From assembly GCF_030271215.1 (NCBI RefSeq), contig NZ_JASNGB010000012.1, positions 17,246 to 35,777 of the forward strand: DNA of 18,532 nucleotides, written 5' to 3'. Each line of letters opens with the position of its first letter. The stretch's first letter is position 1. The notes under the pieces are model-generated. The model did no database searches and had not been told where the DNA came from. It worked only from the letters and a program-made list of their open reading frames with translations. Source of the DNA: Deinococcus rhizophilus (GTDB lineage: Bacteria; Deinococcota; Deinococci; Deinococcales; Deinococcaceae). Shown piece after piece: positions 1 through 14,119 of this stretch. A program made the translations under genes and the position numbers.

Positions 1-33
<33 letters not shown>

Positions 34-70
34 ACGGGAGGGTGGGAACTGCGGTTTCGCAGCGGGCCTG

Positions 71-99
71 AGTATAGGCAGCCTCCCCACCCACGTCAA
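71..99 (-). promoter_or_regulatory. Promoter of the tRNA gene
   Basis: On the minus strand TTGACG (plus 94-99) and TATACT (plus 71-76) are separated by exactly 17 bases, a near-consensus housekeeping promoter. Transcription would begin near 64 and give a leader of about 30 bases before the tRNA. The leader holds a small hairpin, CTGCG-AAAC-CGCAG. This is the only full -35/-10 promoter in the window. The protein-gene promoters show mainly a -10. Confidence 0.8.
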
Positions 100-128
100 C
101 GCCAGTCACCCGGACGCGGGCCGGGGGC

Positions 129-1475
<1,347 letters not shown>

Positions 1476-1497
1476 GCGGCGAGGCTAGCATGGGCAG
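1476..1497. promoter_or_regulatory. Overlapping divergent leaderless promoters
   Basis: The 22 bases between the ffh and MazG-like starts hold two TANNNT hexamers in opposite directions. The minus hexamer is TAGCCT (plus 1482-1487), six bases before the ffh ATG. The plus hexamer is TAGCAT (1486-1491), six bases before the GTG at 1498. They share the TA at 1486-1487. No convincing -35 is seen on either side, and any -35 would lie inside the opposite coding region. Confidence 0.6.
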
Positions 1498-1779
1498 GTG
1501 AGCGACTTCGTGCCGCCCGTCCCCAGGGGAAAACTCGTCCGTGACGGGATTCCCGAGCGCTTCCCGGCGAGCCGATACCGCGTGCTGGACGCTGCCGACT
1601 ACGGCCAAGCTCTGCGGACCAAGCTGACCGAGGAGGTCGGGGAGTCCCTCGCGGACGGCACCCCGGAGGAATTGGCCGACGTGCTGGAGGTGCTGCGGGC
1701 ACGCAAGGCAGCCGAGCGTGGGGCCTTTGCGGAGCGGGTGTGGCTGGAGTTGCCGGACGGGGAACCTAACGCCCGTTAG
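1498..1779 (+). CDS. MazG-like house-cleaning NTP pyrophosphohydrolase
   Basis: This small all-alpha NTP pyrophosphatase (93 residues) resembles the phosphoribosyl-ATP pyrophosphohydrolase-like group. Family members are thought to remove non-canonical nucleotides, but the substrate of this one cannot be read from sequence. Visible motifs are KLVRDGIPE (12-20), the metal-binding EExxE as E45-E46-E49, and ExxD as E58-D61 within [10 protein letters not shown]. It starts at GTG 1498, six bases after TAGCAT. The ATG at 1490 is out of frame. The Ser/Phe/Val/Pro-rich first ten residues are not conserved motif. The thiolase gene follows after 24 bases with its own promoter. Confidence 0.75.
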   Translation: MSDFVPPVPRGKLVRDGIPERFPASRYRVLDAADYGQALRTKLTEEVGESLADGTPEELADVLEVLRARKAAERGAFAERVWLELPDGEPNAR

Positions 1780-1790
1780 CCGCCCCGCGC

Positions 1791-1803
1791 TATCCTTTTC
1801 CGC
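1791..1803 (+). promoter_or_regulatory. Leaderless promoter of the thiolase gene
   Basis: TATCCT (1791-1796) lies seven bases before the ATG at 1804, so transcription should begin at or within a base or two of the start codon. No Shine-Dalgarno sequence is present. No good -35 is seen. Confidence 0.6.
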
Positions 1804-2982
<1,179 letters not shown>

Positions 2983-2985
<3 letters not shown>

Positions 2986-2994
2986 GCTGGGCGC
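2983..2994 (+). promoter_or_regulatory. Leaderless promoter of the YciI-like gene, overlapping the thiolase stop
   Basis: TAAGCT (2983-2988) fits TANNNT and lies six bases before the ATG at 2995. Its first three bases are the thiolase stop codon. The gene may therefore be transcribed independently as well as by readthrough from the thiolase. Confidence 0.5.
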
Positions 2995-3312
2995 ATGACG
3001 CAACCGCCGACCCTGTGGGTGATTGAAAGCACGTATCTCAAGAGTGGCGATGACCTCGCCGCCGTCACGCCCCGGCACCGTGAATGGTTGGACGGGCATT
3101 ACCGCTCGGGCCTCTTTCTGACCTCGGGCCGCAAGGTGGACGGCACGGGCGGCGTGCTCCTCGCGCAGGCCGAGAGCCAGGAGCAGTTGGAGGCCGTCTT
3201 CCGCGACGACCCCTTCGTGCTGGAGGGCTGCTCGGAGTACCGCTACACGGCGTTCACGCCGGTCAAGCGCGGGCGAGTGCTGGCGCTTGAGGGCGTGGCG
3301 CTGGTGGAATAA
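2995..3312 (+). CDS. YciI-family protein
   Basis: This 105-residue ferredoxin-like-fold protein belongs to the YciI/YCII-related family. Members are small dimers with a conserved His-Asp pair and mostly unknown substrates. The family pattern is visible: R27-H28 and the following W-L-D-G-H stretch, then L-F-L-T-S-G-R (41-47), GG before a hydrophobic strand, the [14 protein letters not shown] helix with its DDPF motif, and a terminal strand Y-T-A-F-T-P. It stops at TAA 3310-3312 with the next ATG immediately following, so the next gene is probably translated by coupling. No function specific to the acyl-CoA neighbours can be shown. Confidence 0.85.
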   Translation: MTQPPTLWVIESTYLKSGDDLAAVTPRHREWLDGHYRSGLFLTSGRKVDGTGGVLLAQAESQEQLEAVFRDDPFVLEGCSEYRYTAFTPVKRGRVLALEGVALVE

Positions 3313-3767
3313 ATGCCCCACGTCACTCTGGCCGGCTTCGAGATGACCGTGCTGGGCTACGAGTTTCCAGACACCGACCCCGCTCAGTCCTTTTACGATG
3401 CCAACTGGCTTTTTGTGGAAGCGAAGATCGGCTCCGATGACGGATTCATTCATCTGAAAAAAGACGCCTGTCTGCTGACCTCAGAGCTTCATGATCTTGT
3501 CGGGCAGTTGGAGTTCTTCGTGAAGCCCCAGGGCCACCGGAGATGGCGAGCGGAATTGAGGACGATGGAACCATATCTGAAGATCCATCTCGAACAGGAC
3601 CAGGACTCGGGGCTGATCTTCGCCGCAGAACTCCGAGTCGATGCTGGAAGGACTATTCAGGAATTCAGGGTGCAGTGGGACATAGATCAGGACCAGCTTG
3701 AGGAGTTACATCGGCAACTTTCCCGCCTGAGTCAGCAGTTCCCCATCAAAACAGCCAAGGAGAACCC

Positions 3768-3771
<4 letters not shown>
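3313..3771 (+). CDS. WapI-like immunity family protein (putative, orphan)
   Basis: This 152-residue soluble acidic protein resembles the WapI-type immunity family by pattern: an N-terminal strand ending YEFP, then [10 protein letters not shown] (28-37), a [12 protein letters not shown] helix (51-62) and [10 protein letters not shown] (85-94). In Bacillus WapI neutralises the WapA contact-dependent toxin. No toxin gene is seen in this window. Its composition stands apart: one 60-base line (3421-3480) is only about half G+C, and it uses AGA, AGG, CGA, TTG, CCA and TAT codons rare in its neighbours. The ATG follows the upstream TAA directly, and the TGA overlaps the next ATG (ATGA). These features suggest an acquired gene fitted into the operon. 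The family assignment is from memory of the pattern. Confidence 0.55.
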
Positions 3772-4604
<833 letters not shown>

Positions 4605-4619
4605 GGCTGAGCAGGAGAA

Positions 4620-4654
4620 AGGAGCGAAGGCCCATGCCCTCGCTCCTCCTTTTG
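4620..4654 (+). terminator. Rho-independent terminator of the thiolase-hbd cluster
   Basis: A 12-base stem with one mismatch (left arm 4620-4631 AGGAGCGAAGGC, right arm 4636-4647 GCCCTCGCTCCT) closes a CCAT tetraloop and is followed by CCTTTT. It sits 15 bases after the hbd stop. Confidence 0.8.
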
Positions 4655-4658
4655 CCGC

Positions 4659-4822
4659 CTAGAGCATTTGCCATAAGAATGCGGTGGGTTTCCGCATTCG
4701 TGGGCCGAGCGGACTTGCAAAGCGGCGCAGCAGAGCGAGCGACTTGAAGAAGAGCATTGGGCATTCGGGGAGGCACCTGGGGCGCCCGTCCCCGGGGGCC
4801 GTCATTCTGTCCAATGCTCTAG
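4659..4822. repeat. Small inverted-repeat element, MITE-like (164 bases)
   Basis: The stretch is bounded by perfect 10-base inverted ends, CTAGAGCATT at 4659-4668 and AATGCTCTAG at 4813-4822. Similarity continues imperfectly inward (CATAAGAATGCGG on the left against CAGAATGACGG read from the right). It contains a hairpin GAATGCGG-loop-CCGCATTC (about 4678-4700) and a second inner copy of AGAGCATTGG at 4751-4760. It has no coding capacity. The ends CTAG with a possible TA duplication resemble insertion by IS630/Tc1-type transposases, which is an inference. It may belong to the small non-coding repeats known from Deinococcus genomes. Copy number cannot be seen here. Confidence 0.6.
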
Positions 4823-4989
4823 CTGTGGCCGGGGTCCGAATCGTCGGTGGGGCGGCCATGCTTGCCAGCGCCGCTCGCCCCCTCCTCCGGGGAGGGCTGG
4901 GGGGTGTCCTGGGCCGACTCGGAGAGGGGCGCGTGCTCCTCGTCGTGCGTGTGGGGGGTGCGGCCGCGGCCTTCGTCATTCTTCGTCAT
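4819..4989 (-). CDS. Small hydrophilic protein (56 aa), unknown function
   Basis: I do not recognise this protein. It is short, charged and low in hydrophobic residues, starting MTKNDEGRGR and ending DDSDPGHS, with many Asp, Glu, His, Pro and Ser, so it is probably disordered. The case for a real gene is its start. AGGAGGT (plus 4995-5001) lies five bases before the ATG at 4989 and overlaps the stop of the peroxidase-like gene, giving a tight two-gene unit with 11 bases between. Its TAG stop (4819-4821) lies in the terminal CTAG of the repeat element. If the element inserted with a TA duplication, the same TAG would have existed before insertion. Confidence 0.65.
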   Translation of the reverse strand: MTKNDEGRGRTPHTHDEEHAPLSESAQDTPQPSPEEGASGAGKHGRPTDDSDPGHS

Positions 4990-4994
4990 GGTAG

Positions 4995-5000
4995 ACCTCC

Positions 5001-5001
<1 letters not shown>
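4995..5001 (-). promoter_or_regulatory. Strong Shine-Dalgarno site of the 56-residue gene
   Basis: The minus-strand sequence AGGAGGT sits five bases before the ATG at 4989 and overlaps the TGA of the upstream gene. It is the best ribosome binding site in the window and decides the start of the small gene. Confidence 0.75.
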
Positions 5002-5585
<584 letters not shown>

Positions 5586-5597
5586 GGGCACAGCTTA
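5586..5597 (-). promoter_or_regulatory. Leaderless promoter of the AhpD-like gene
   Basis: The minus-strand sequence TAAGCT (plus 5592-5597) lies six bases before the ATG at 5585. No Shine-Dalgarno is present. It faces away from the DUF456 gene, whose -10 is 36 bases further on. Confidence 0.55.
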
Positions 5598-5633
5598 GCG
5601 GGCGGGGCCGGAACTCCCCTCGCCCGCCCCGCG

Positions 5634-5647
5634 TATCCCAGCAGCGT
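5634..5647 (+). promoter_or_regulatory. Possible -10 of the DUF456 gene
   Basis: TATCCC (5634-5639) lies eight bases before the ATG at 5648. The last base departs from TANNNT, so this is weaker than the others in the window. Confidence 0.35.
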
Positions 5648-6147
<500 letters not shown>

Positions 6148-6148
<1 letters not shown>

Positions 6149-6193
6149 GCACAGACTTCGGGGGTCGGGGCGCAGGCTCCGGCCCTCTGTGCT
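6148..6193. terminator. Long hairpin between convergent genes
   Basis: Outer arms AGCACAGA (6148-6155) and TCTGTGCT (6186-6193) pair perfectly. Inside, GGGTCGGGGC can pair with GCTCCGGCCC using two G-T wobbles around a GCAG loop. The left arm begins at the last base of the DUF456 stop codon, and the Yip1-like stop is seven bases after the right arm. There is no T-run on either side, so it may stall polymerase or act as an mRNA 3' end stabiliser rather than a classical terminator. Confidence 0.5.
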
Positions 6194-6200
6194 GACGGCT

Positions 6201-6860
6201 TTACCAGGCCGCCAGGAGGGGAGCCAGCCCCAGCGCCGTCACCGCCAGCACGGGCAGCAGGGGCAGCAGCGTGCCGAGAAGCGCCCGGCGGCGGTCCCCG
6301 GTCAGGGTCAGGAAGCCCCGGTAGGCCAGCGCGAACTGGGCGAGCGGCGCGAGGAGCAGCAGCAGGACCGTGACGCGGTAGAGGCTGCCCTGCATGATCT
6401 CTCCGAGCACCACTTGTCCCAGTTCCTGCCCCAGAGCGAACTGCTTCGGGTCTGTCCCCGACAGCAGGAGCAGCACCCCCAGCGCCCCATACAGCGGCGG
6501 CAGCAGCACGAAGGTCGCCCCGTAAACCTCCGGCGCCCGGCCCTCCCGCCCCGCCCCCAGCCCGCCCAGTCCCGCCATCAGCGCCGCGCCCATCACGGTC
6601 AGGAAGAAGGTGCCGAAGACGTTGATCGCGTGGGCCGCGAACGCCCCAGCTCCTTCTGCCGTCGCCTCCACCACCGGCCGCAGCAGCAGGGCGTAGACCA
6701 CCCCCGCAAGTAGCGCCGCGAGCACGGGCGGGAGCACGTAGCGCCAGAGCAGCGGCGGGGCAGGGCGCAGCCTCTGGAAAAAGGCCGTGGGGCCGCCCAG
6801 CAGTTCGGCGGCGAGGGGGGCGGTGGGAGGCGGGGCGGGTGTGGGTCGCGGGCGGGCCAT
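6201..6860 (-). CDS. Yip1-like multi-pass membrane protein
   Basis: This 219-residue membrane protein shows the Yip1-domain plan: a short Pro-rich cytoplasmic N-terminus ([12 protein letters not shown]), an amphipathic stretch [25 protein letters not shown], and about five hydrophobic helices up to the C-terminus. Function in bacteria is unknown. The ATG at 6860 is chosen over the in-frame GTG at 6869 because TAGAGT (plus 6868-6873) lies seven bases before the ATG and would overlap the GTG. It is the last of three consecutive minus-strand genes that follow the CPBP protease, two of them encoding membrane proteins. It has its own promoter, so a shared role is only a guess. Confidence 0.75.
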   Translation of the reverse strand: MARPRPTPAPPPTAPLAAELLGGPTAFFQRLRPAPPLLWRYVLPPVLAALLAGVVYALLLRPVVEATAEGAGAFAAHAINVFGTFFLTVMGAALMAGLGGLGAGREGRAPEVYGATFVLLPPLYGALGVLLLLSGTDPKQFALGQELGQVVLGEIMQGSLYRVTVLLLLLAPLAQFALAYRGFLTLTGDRRRALLGTLLPLLPVLAVTALGLAPLLAAW

Positions 6861-6873
6861 CGGGGGCACTCTA
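6861..6873 (-). promoter_or_regulatory. Leaderless promoter of the Yip1-like gene
   Basis: The minus-strand sequence TAGAGT (plus 6868-6873) lies seven bases before the ATG at 6860, within the 37-base gap after the 72-residue ORF. Confidence 0.55.
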
Positions 6874-6897
6874 GCCCCAGACCGAATCGGATGGCCC

Positions 6898-7116
6898 TTA
6901 CGGACACCAATTCCACAGCGCGAGAGCTGAGAGCCCTGGGGTCAGCGCCAGCCCCCAGCCGGAACGGGCCAGCCGTGCGGGATGAGCGGCACCCTCGGCG
7001 CGGGCCTCCGCCAGCACGGCGGGCGGCACGAGGCGCAGCGCCCGCCACAGTCCCGCCGGAACGAACGGCAGATCGGCCTTCGGTCTCCGGGCGAGGATTC
7101 GCAACCGCTCCAGCAC
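6898..7116 (-). CDS. Hypothetical small protein (72 aa)
   Basis: I do not recognise this ORF. It starts at GTG 7116, five bases after the CPBP stop, and encodes [20 protein letters not shown] and on to a Trp/Leu-rich end (LALWNWCP). In support, codon third positions are mostly G or C as in real genes here, the reading frame fills the gap between two genes, and the residue mix looks protein-like (a basic amphipathic N-terminus, then [10 protein letters not shown] and a Gly/Leu-rich C-terminal segment). Against it, the only start is GTG with a weak GGTAGG-like site. It would be translated from the CPBP message, perhaps by coupling. Confidence 0.5.
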   Translation of the reverse strand: MLERLRILARRPKADLPFVPAGLWRALRLVPPAVLAEARAEGAAHPARLARSGWGLALTPGLSALALWNWCP

Positions 7117-7121
7117 CGCGC

Positions 7122-8072
7122 CTACCGCATCACCCCGCGCAGATCGGTCAGCACCTGCTGCACAGCGGGCAGGGTCAGGGTCGCCGCGAGCACCCCGAAC
7201 AGCACCACGCCCACATAGGCCGCGCTGAGCCACGGCCCCCGCGCCTGCCGTTCCTGCGGGTCGGCCTTCGGAGTCAGCCACAGGTGCAGCACGGTCAGGA
7301 CCGCCACGCCGAACAGGGCTGCGCCCAGCGCGACCGGCACCGCCAGCGCCGGATTTCTCAGCGCTTCGCTCGCCTGCTCGGTGTTGTCGGGCAACCTTCC
7401 GGCCAGCACGCTTCCCAGCGCCACCGCCAGCGTGTTGTTCAGCGCGTGGACGATCACCGCGTTCCACAGGCTGCCGCTGTGCTGGGTCAGCCGCGCCAGC
7501 GCGTAGGCCAGCGGAATGATGCCCACCACGCTCGCCGGAACGCCGTGCGCGATCCCGAAAGCCAGCGAGGTCGTCACCGCCGCCACCGTGAAGCCTGCCG
7601 CCCGCTCATGCCCGCGCAGCATCAGGCCCCGGAAGGCGACCTCCTCCGCGAAGGGAATCAGCAGCCCGGCGGCCAGCAGCAGCACCCACAGGTCCGGCCC
7701 CTGGCTCACGAACTGCGGAATCGCGTCGGCCGACTGCGGCACCAGGGTCACGTACACCAGCACGAAGGCCCGCGAAGCCAGAAAGGCCAGCACGAAGGCC
7801 GCCAGCGACAGCCCCCACGACGGCGGCGTGCGCCAGCGCGAGTCGCGGAAGAGGGCGGCCATGGGGCGCCGAAAGACAGTCAGGGCCAGCACCGCATTCC
7901 CCACGAAGGAGAACAGCAGCGCCGTCCCCAGCGGCATCCCCAGCCCGATGAACACGGCCGAGAGCACATTCTGGGCGATCAACAGAGTCAGGGCGGCGCG
8001 GTTGCCGTCCACGGCGCGAATCCCCGGAACCTCCGGGATGCTGGGGGAAGCGGGCCGGTCCGGGGCGGTCAT
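7122..8072 (-). CDS. CPBP family intramembrane glutamic endopeptidase
   Basis: This 316-residue polytopic protein of the CAAX-protease/bacteriocin-processing (Abi/CPBP) family has the catalytic motifs in order: EEVAFRG (E143-E144 and R148), FGIAHG (H176) and HALNN (H209 to N213). Members are Rce1-like intramembrane proteases, and bacterial substrates are mostly unknown. About eight hydrophobic helices are visible, with the motifs in the central four. The C-terminus (LTDLRGVMR) is normal. It starts at ATG 8072, seven bases after CATACT. No bacteriocin or peptide precursor is seen beside it apart from the unrecognised 72-residue ORF that follows after five bases. Confidence 0.9.
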   Translation of the reverse strand: MTAPDRPASPSIPEVPGIRAVDGNRAALTLLIAQNVLSAVFIGLGMPLGTALLFSFVGNAVLALTVFRRPMAALFRDSRWRTPPSWGLSLAAFVLAFLASRAFVLVYVTLVPQSADAIPQFVSQGPDLWVLLLAAGLLIPFAEEVAFRGLMLRGHERAAGFTVAAVTTSLAFGIAHGVPASVVGIIPLAYALARLTQHSGSLWNAVIVHALNNTLAVALGSVLAGRLPDNTEQASEALRNPALAVPVALGAALFGVAVLTVLHLWLTPKADPQERQARGPWLSAAYVGVVLFGVLAATLTLPAVQQVLTDLRGVMR

Positions 8073-8085
8073 GGGGGCCAGTATG
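8073..8085 (-). promoter_or_regulatory. Leaderless promoter of the CPBP gene
   Basis: The minus-strand sequence CATACT (plus 8080-8085) lies seven bases before the ATG at 8072. The first base departs from the T of the usual -10, but the spacing matches the other genes here. Confidence 0.5.
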
Positions 8086-8127
8086 ACGCGCCCGTCGGCT
8101 GGCCCGCTTCCCCCTGTGGCGAACCGC

Positions 8128-9150
<1,023 letters not shown>

Positions 9151-9163
9151 GGGGAGAATGGTA
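9151..9163 (-). promoter_or_regulatory. Leaderless promoter of ltaE
   Basis: The minus-strand sequence TACCAT (plus 9158-9163) lies seven bases before the ATG at 9150. Confidence 0.55.
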
Positions 9164-9218
9164 CGCGGGAGGCCGGGCGCGGTGCGCCGTCGCAGGTTCC
9201 TTTCCGGCCTCCCCCCAC

Positions 9219-11243
<2,025 letters not shown>

Positions 11244-11250
11244 GGACAAA

Positions 11251-11256
11251 CCACCT
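11251..11256 (-). promoter_or_regulatory. Shine-Dalgarno site fixing the EF-G-like start
   Basis: The minus-strand sequence AGGTGG lies seven bases before GTG 11243. The in-frame TTG at 11249 would be only one base away, so GTG is preferred. Confidence 0.55.
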
Positions 11257-11362
11257 GACCTTTGTTCGGGGAGCGCCCGCCTGCACGCGGCAGGGGCGCA
11301 CGAACAGGCGGGCGAACGGCCACCGCAACCATCTGCATCCCAGCTCAGCTTTGTGTGGGGCG

Positions 11363-11391
11363 AGCATACACCCACAGGGTGACGAACATAA
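11363..11391 (-). promoter_or_regulatory. Possible promoter of the EF-G-like gene
   Basis: On the minus strand TTATGT (plus 11386-11391) and TATGCT (plus 11363-11368) are 17 bases apart. The -35 part sits inside an imperfect palindrome, GAACATAACGTTC (11384-11396), that could bind a regulator. The 289-base gap 11244-11532 otherwise holds a bulged inverted repeat at 11405-11428 (GTCTGCCC against GGGC-TTT-AGAC) and a purine/pyrimidine-mixed leader before the PRC-barrel gene. No RNA gene is recognised there. Confidence 0.35.
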
Positions 11392-11521
11392 CGTTCTGAT
11401 CAAGGTCTGCCCAGGACGGGCTTTAGACGGGCCTCAGCCGCGCCGGGAAGGCCGCAGCCAAACTGCTACGGGTAGGGGCGAACTCCTCGCCCTGCACGCC
11501 AAGAAGCACCATTCCATTCAT

Positions 11522-11526
11522 GGAGG
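11522..11526 (+). promoter_or_regulatory. Shine-Dalgarno site of the PRC-barrel/YsnF gene
   Basis: GGAGG lies six bases before the ATG at 11533. This gene therefore has a real 5' leader, unlike the leaderless genes nearby. Confidence 0.65.
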
Positions 11527-11532
11527 CACCAC

Positions 11533-12378
11533 ATGACCCAGATGAACCTGATGCGCCTGTCCGACCTGAGCCGCGACAACATGTACGACAACGCGGGCGT
11601 TTACAACCCCAGCGGCAACACCGCCTACGGGTACAACGGTGAGAAGGTCGGCACCGTGCGCGACGCGCTGGTCGACCCCAGCAGCGGCCGCATCCGCTAC
11701 CTGATCCTCGACGTGGGCGGCTGGTTTTCCTCCAAGGAAGTCGTCGTGCCCGTCGGTGACGCCCGCTTTGACGACAGCGGCGTGTACTTCGACAACCTGA
11801 CCAAGGACCAGGTCCGCGACCTCGAAGAGTACCGCTACGACCAGACCTACACCGACACCCACTTCCAGCAGACCAACGAGCGCGTCCTGCGGGCCGCTGA
11901 CACCGACGAGACCGCCTACCGCGAGCGGGCCTACCGCACCCCTGACCGTCTGCAGCTGCTCGAGGAGCGCCTGACCGTCAACAAGGAGCGCTTCAAGGCC
12001 GGGGCCGTCGAGATCGGCAAGCATGTCGAGACCCGTCAGGAGCAGGTCAATGTGGGCCTGCAGCGCGAGGAAGTCGTCATCGAGCGCCACGCCGTGACCG
12101 ACGCCCGTCCTGTTGACGGCGCAGTGCTGGGCGCGGCGAGCGAGACCGTGCGGGTGGACCTCGAAGCCGAGCGGGCCAATGTCGGCAAGCAGGCTTACGT
12201 GGTTGAGGAAGTCGAGATCGGCAAGCGCACCGTGACGGACACCCAGACCGTGACCGAGACCGTCGGCCGCGAAGTGCTGGACGTCAACAAGACCGGTGAG
12301 GTGCGCATGCAGGACGGCGACACCACCACCAGCACGACCATGACGGACACCGACCGCAACAACAACGGTCGCCGCTAA
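11533..12378 (+). CDS. PRC-barrel and YsnF/AvaK (DUF2382) domain protein
   Basis: This 281-residue soluble protein has an N-terminal PRC-barrel (about 5-100; [21 protein letters not shown] is its core strand region), a charged linker (100-140) and a DUF2382/YsnF domain (about 141-253; [32 protein letters not shown]). The tail is Thr/Asn/Asp-rich and probably disordered. YsnF/AvaK proteins are linked with general stress responses in Bacillus and with akinetes in cyanobacteria, and their biochemical role is unknown. A good Shine-Dalgarno fixes the ATG. The next gene is a second YsnF-type protein, separated by a perfect hairpin. The products are cytoplasmic as judged by the lack of any signal peptide. 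Confidence 0.9.
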   Translation: MTQMNLMRLSDLSRDNMYDNAGVYNPSGNTAYGYNGEKVGTVRDALVDPSSGRIRYLILDVGGWFSSKEVVVPVGDARFDDSGVYFDNLTKDQVRDLEEYRYDQTYTDTHFQQTNERVLRAADTDETAYRERAYRTPDRLQLLEERLTVNKERFKAGAVEIGKHVETRQEQVNVGLQREEVVIERHAVTDARPVDGAVLGAASETVRVDLEAERANVGKQAYVVEEVEIGKRTVTDTQTVTETVGREVLDVNKTGEVRMQDGDTTTSTTMTDTDRNNNGRR

Positions 12379-12414
12379 ACCGGAAGCTGGCCTCTGCCAC
12401 GAGAGTGCGGGGGC

Positions 12415-12444
12415 GGAGGCGGGGGCAACCCCGCCTCCTTTCAT
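12415..12444 (+). terminator. Perfect hairpin between the two YsnF genes
   Basis: A perfect 10-base stem (GGAGGCGGGG 12415-12424, CCCCGCCTCC 12429-12438) closes a GCAA loop of the GNRA type and is followed by TTTCAT. The weak T-tract suggests partial termination, which would lower expression of the second gene relative to the first, or a stable mRNA processing end. Confidence 0.65.
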
Positions 12445-12469
12445 TGCACCTGCATCACAAAGGATTCCC

Positions 12470-12958
12470 ATGGACGACCACAGACCCGAGGAACAACGGA
12501 TCACTGACGCTGGCCTGAGCGGGACCGGTGAACGCCGCGAGGTGCTCGAGCGCCTGCGACTGCACGAGGAACGCGCCACGGTCGAGGTGGTGCCCGAGGC
12601 GGCCGGGGCCGTGACCATCCGCCGGGTGGTGACCGAGCGGCAGGAGAACGTGCCCATCACGCTGCGCAGCGAGCACCTGGAAATCACGGTGCGCGACAAC
12701 ACGGGCGGCCGCGCGACCCTCAACGGCGAGGAGCTGGAAGTGGGCCGTGTCTACGAGGTCGCGCTGTACGAGGAACGGGCGCTGATCGACAAACAGGTCT
12801 ATGCGCTGGCCGACGTGACGGTCGCCAAGGAAGCCCGGACCTACACCCAGACCCAGGAGATCACCCTGCGCCGCGAGGAACTCGCCGTGGACGATCCCCA
12901 GGGCCTGGTGCGCGACCGGACGATGCCCTCGCCCATCGACCCCGACCCCACCCTGTAA
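12470..12958 (+). CDS. YsnF/AvaK (DUF2382) domain protein
   Basis: This 162-residue protein is almost all DUF2382. The domain shows its internal duplication: LERLRLHEERATVEVVPEAAGAVTIRRVV...VPITLRSEHLEITV (27-74), then YEVALYEERALIDKQVYALADVTVAKEA...EITLRREELAV (95-140). It ends in a short Pro/Asp tail. The start at ATG 12470 is supported by AAAGGA (12459-12464) five bases upstream. It follows the PRC/YsnF gene by 91 bases and probably works with it in stress physiology, which is an inference from shared family only. An IS element begins 16 bases after its stop, separating it from what looks like its original terminator at 14199-14240. Confidence 0.88.
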   Translation: MDDHRPEEQRITDAGLSGTGERREVLERLRLHEERATVEVVPEAAGAVTIRRVVTERQENVPITLRSEHLEITVRDNTGGRATLNGEELEVGRVYEVALYEERALIDKQVYALADVTVAKEARTYTQTQEITLRREELAVDDPQGLVRDRTMPSPIDPDPTL

Positions 12959-12975
12959 AACGGTCTCCGTCCAAC

Positions 12976-14112
12976 TCAAGAGTTGCAGAAATGCAGTGAT
13001 GCAGGTGAGGGGACGGTGGCGTGGAGGGCCTGTAGTCGGGCGAGGGCAGACTGAAGTCTGCGGGCGACCTGCTGAGGGAGAAGGACGTCACGCAGGTCAG
13101 CGGCAGCCTCGCCCAGCGTGAGGTTCCAGCGGGGACTGCGCCACGCCGTCATCCCGGCCAGACACTGCGCCCAGAGGGCCAGTGAGGTGCTGAGCATGAC
13201 CAGCAACAGCCAGCTCAAGATGCCCGTCTCCGTTCGGAGACGGGTTTCTTTGAGGCCAAAGTCGTGCTTGGCCGATTTGAAGAACGACTCGATCAACCAG
13301 CGGCGCTTGTGACGCTGGACCAGAGTGCGGCCCGATCCAGGCTGGGTATCCAACACGAAAAACCGCTTCTTTGTGCCGTCACGGGGCAGGTCCACCCAGC
13401 TCACCCACAGGGGCAAGCCCGGCGCGGAGTCCAGTTCAATCTGCTCCCCCTGGCAGGTCTCCCGAAGACGCCGCCCGTCGCGCAAACGGAGGTTGCTGCG
13501 TCCACCCACACTGATGTGCCGAAAGCCCCACCAACGCAGAAGGTCGAGAAACTCACCGCTGTAAAAGCCCGCGTCCATCAGCACCAGTTGCTCAAAGTCC
13601 CCCCACTGATACGGGTGAAAGCGTTGAAGCAGCCGAGCGGCGAGGTGGATGGGCGTGACCTCAGGCTGAGCAGGGTCATAGATGGCATGCCCCACCGGGA
13701 AGCTGAGCTTCCCGATGCTGACATGCAACACCACCAGATGCAGCCCGTGAACGCCGTTGACCGTCCGCAGGAAGGGCAACTTTGTTCCCGTCTTCTCGAT
13801 GCTGGTGAGGTCCACCCGCAGCACCAACCAGGGCTTTTTCCCCCGCTGCTTCTGGGCGTACTTCCGCAAACAGCGCGTCTGCCATGCCCGAAGGTGTTCG
13901 CCCAGTTGCAGCGTCTGGGTCAGGGTATTGAGACAGCGACTGGCCGTGCTCGCAGAACATGTCTCCACCTGATTCAGGAGTGTCCGTTTTTCGGTGGTCA
14001 GGAACAGGTCGAGCAGCGCACTGAAGGTGCGCTGCTGAGTGGGGGTCAAGTCCGACATCACGGCGCGGTACAGTTCGGACGCGTCTGGGAAGGCTTCGCT
14101 GGCTTTGGTCAC
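12976..14112 (-). CDS. IS4-like DDE transposase
   Basis: This 378-residue DDE transposase should cut and join the element's ends. Likely catalytic residues are D101 ([10 protein letters not shown]), D180 (LMDAGFYSG) and E275. The IS4 signature Y-x2-R-x3-E-x6-K appears as H268, R271, E275 and K282, with His in place of Tyr. An N-terminal helical domain (about 1-95) probably binds the ends. The start is GTG 14112, just after a perfect hairpin that should limit translation or transcription coming from outside. The length is full and no frameshift is seen. The stop TGA (12976-12978) is part of the terminal repeat. Confidence 0.9.
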   Translation of the reverse strand: MTKASEAFPDASELYRAVMSDLTPTQQRTFSALLDLFLTTEKRTLLNQVETCSASTASRCLNTLTQTLQLGEHLRAWQTRCLRKYAQKQRGKKPWLVLRVDLTSIEKTGTKLPFLRTVNGVHGLHLVVLHVSIGKLSFPVGHAIYDPAQPEVTPIHLAARLLQRFHPYQWGDFEQLVLMDAGFYSGEFLDLLRWWGFRHISVGGRSNLRLRDGRRLRETCQGEQIELDSAPGLPLWVSWVDLPRDGTKKRFFVLDTQPGSGRTLVQRHKRRWLIESFFKSAKHDFGLKETRLRTETGILSWLLLVMLSTSLALWAQCLAGMTAWRSPRWNLTLGEAAADLRDVLLPQQVARRLQSALARLQALHATVPSPASLHFCNS

Positions 14113-14119
14113 ACAAACA

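Noticed and set aside
5586..5591. GTG at 5591 as the start of the AhpD-like gene
   Set aside because: ATG 5585 has TAAGCT six bases upstream, matching the leaderless pattern. The GTG would touch the -10.
11244..11375. Extended N-terminus of the EF-G-like protein
   Set aside because: The 44 extra residues are Cys/Arg/Ser-rich with no EF-G similarity and lie upstream of a Shine-Dalgarno that serves GTG 11243.
11244..11532. Radiation/desiccation response motif upstream of the stress genes
   Set aside because: I looked for the 17-base palindrome known from Deinococcus and found only the partial GAACATAACGTTC palindrome, which does not match it.
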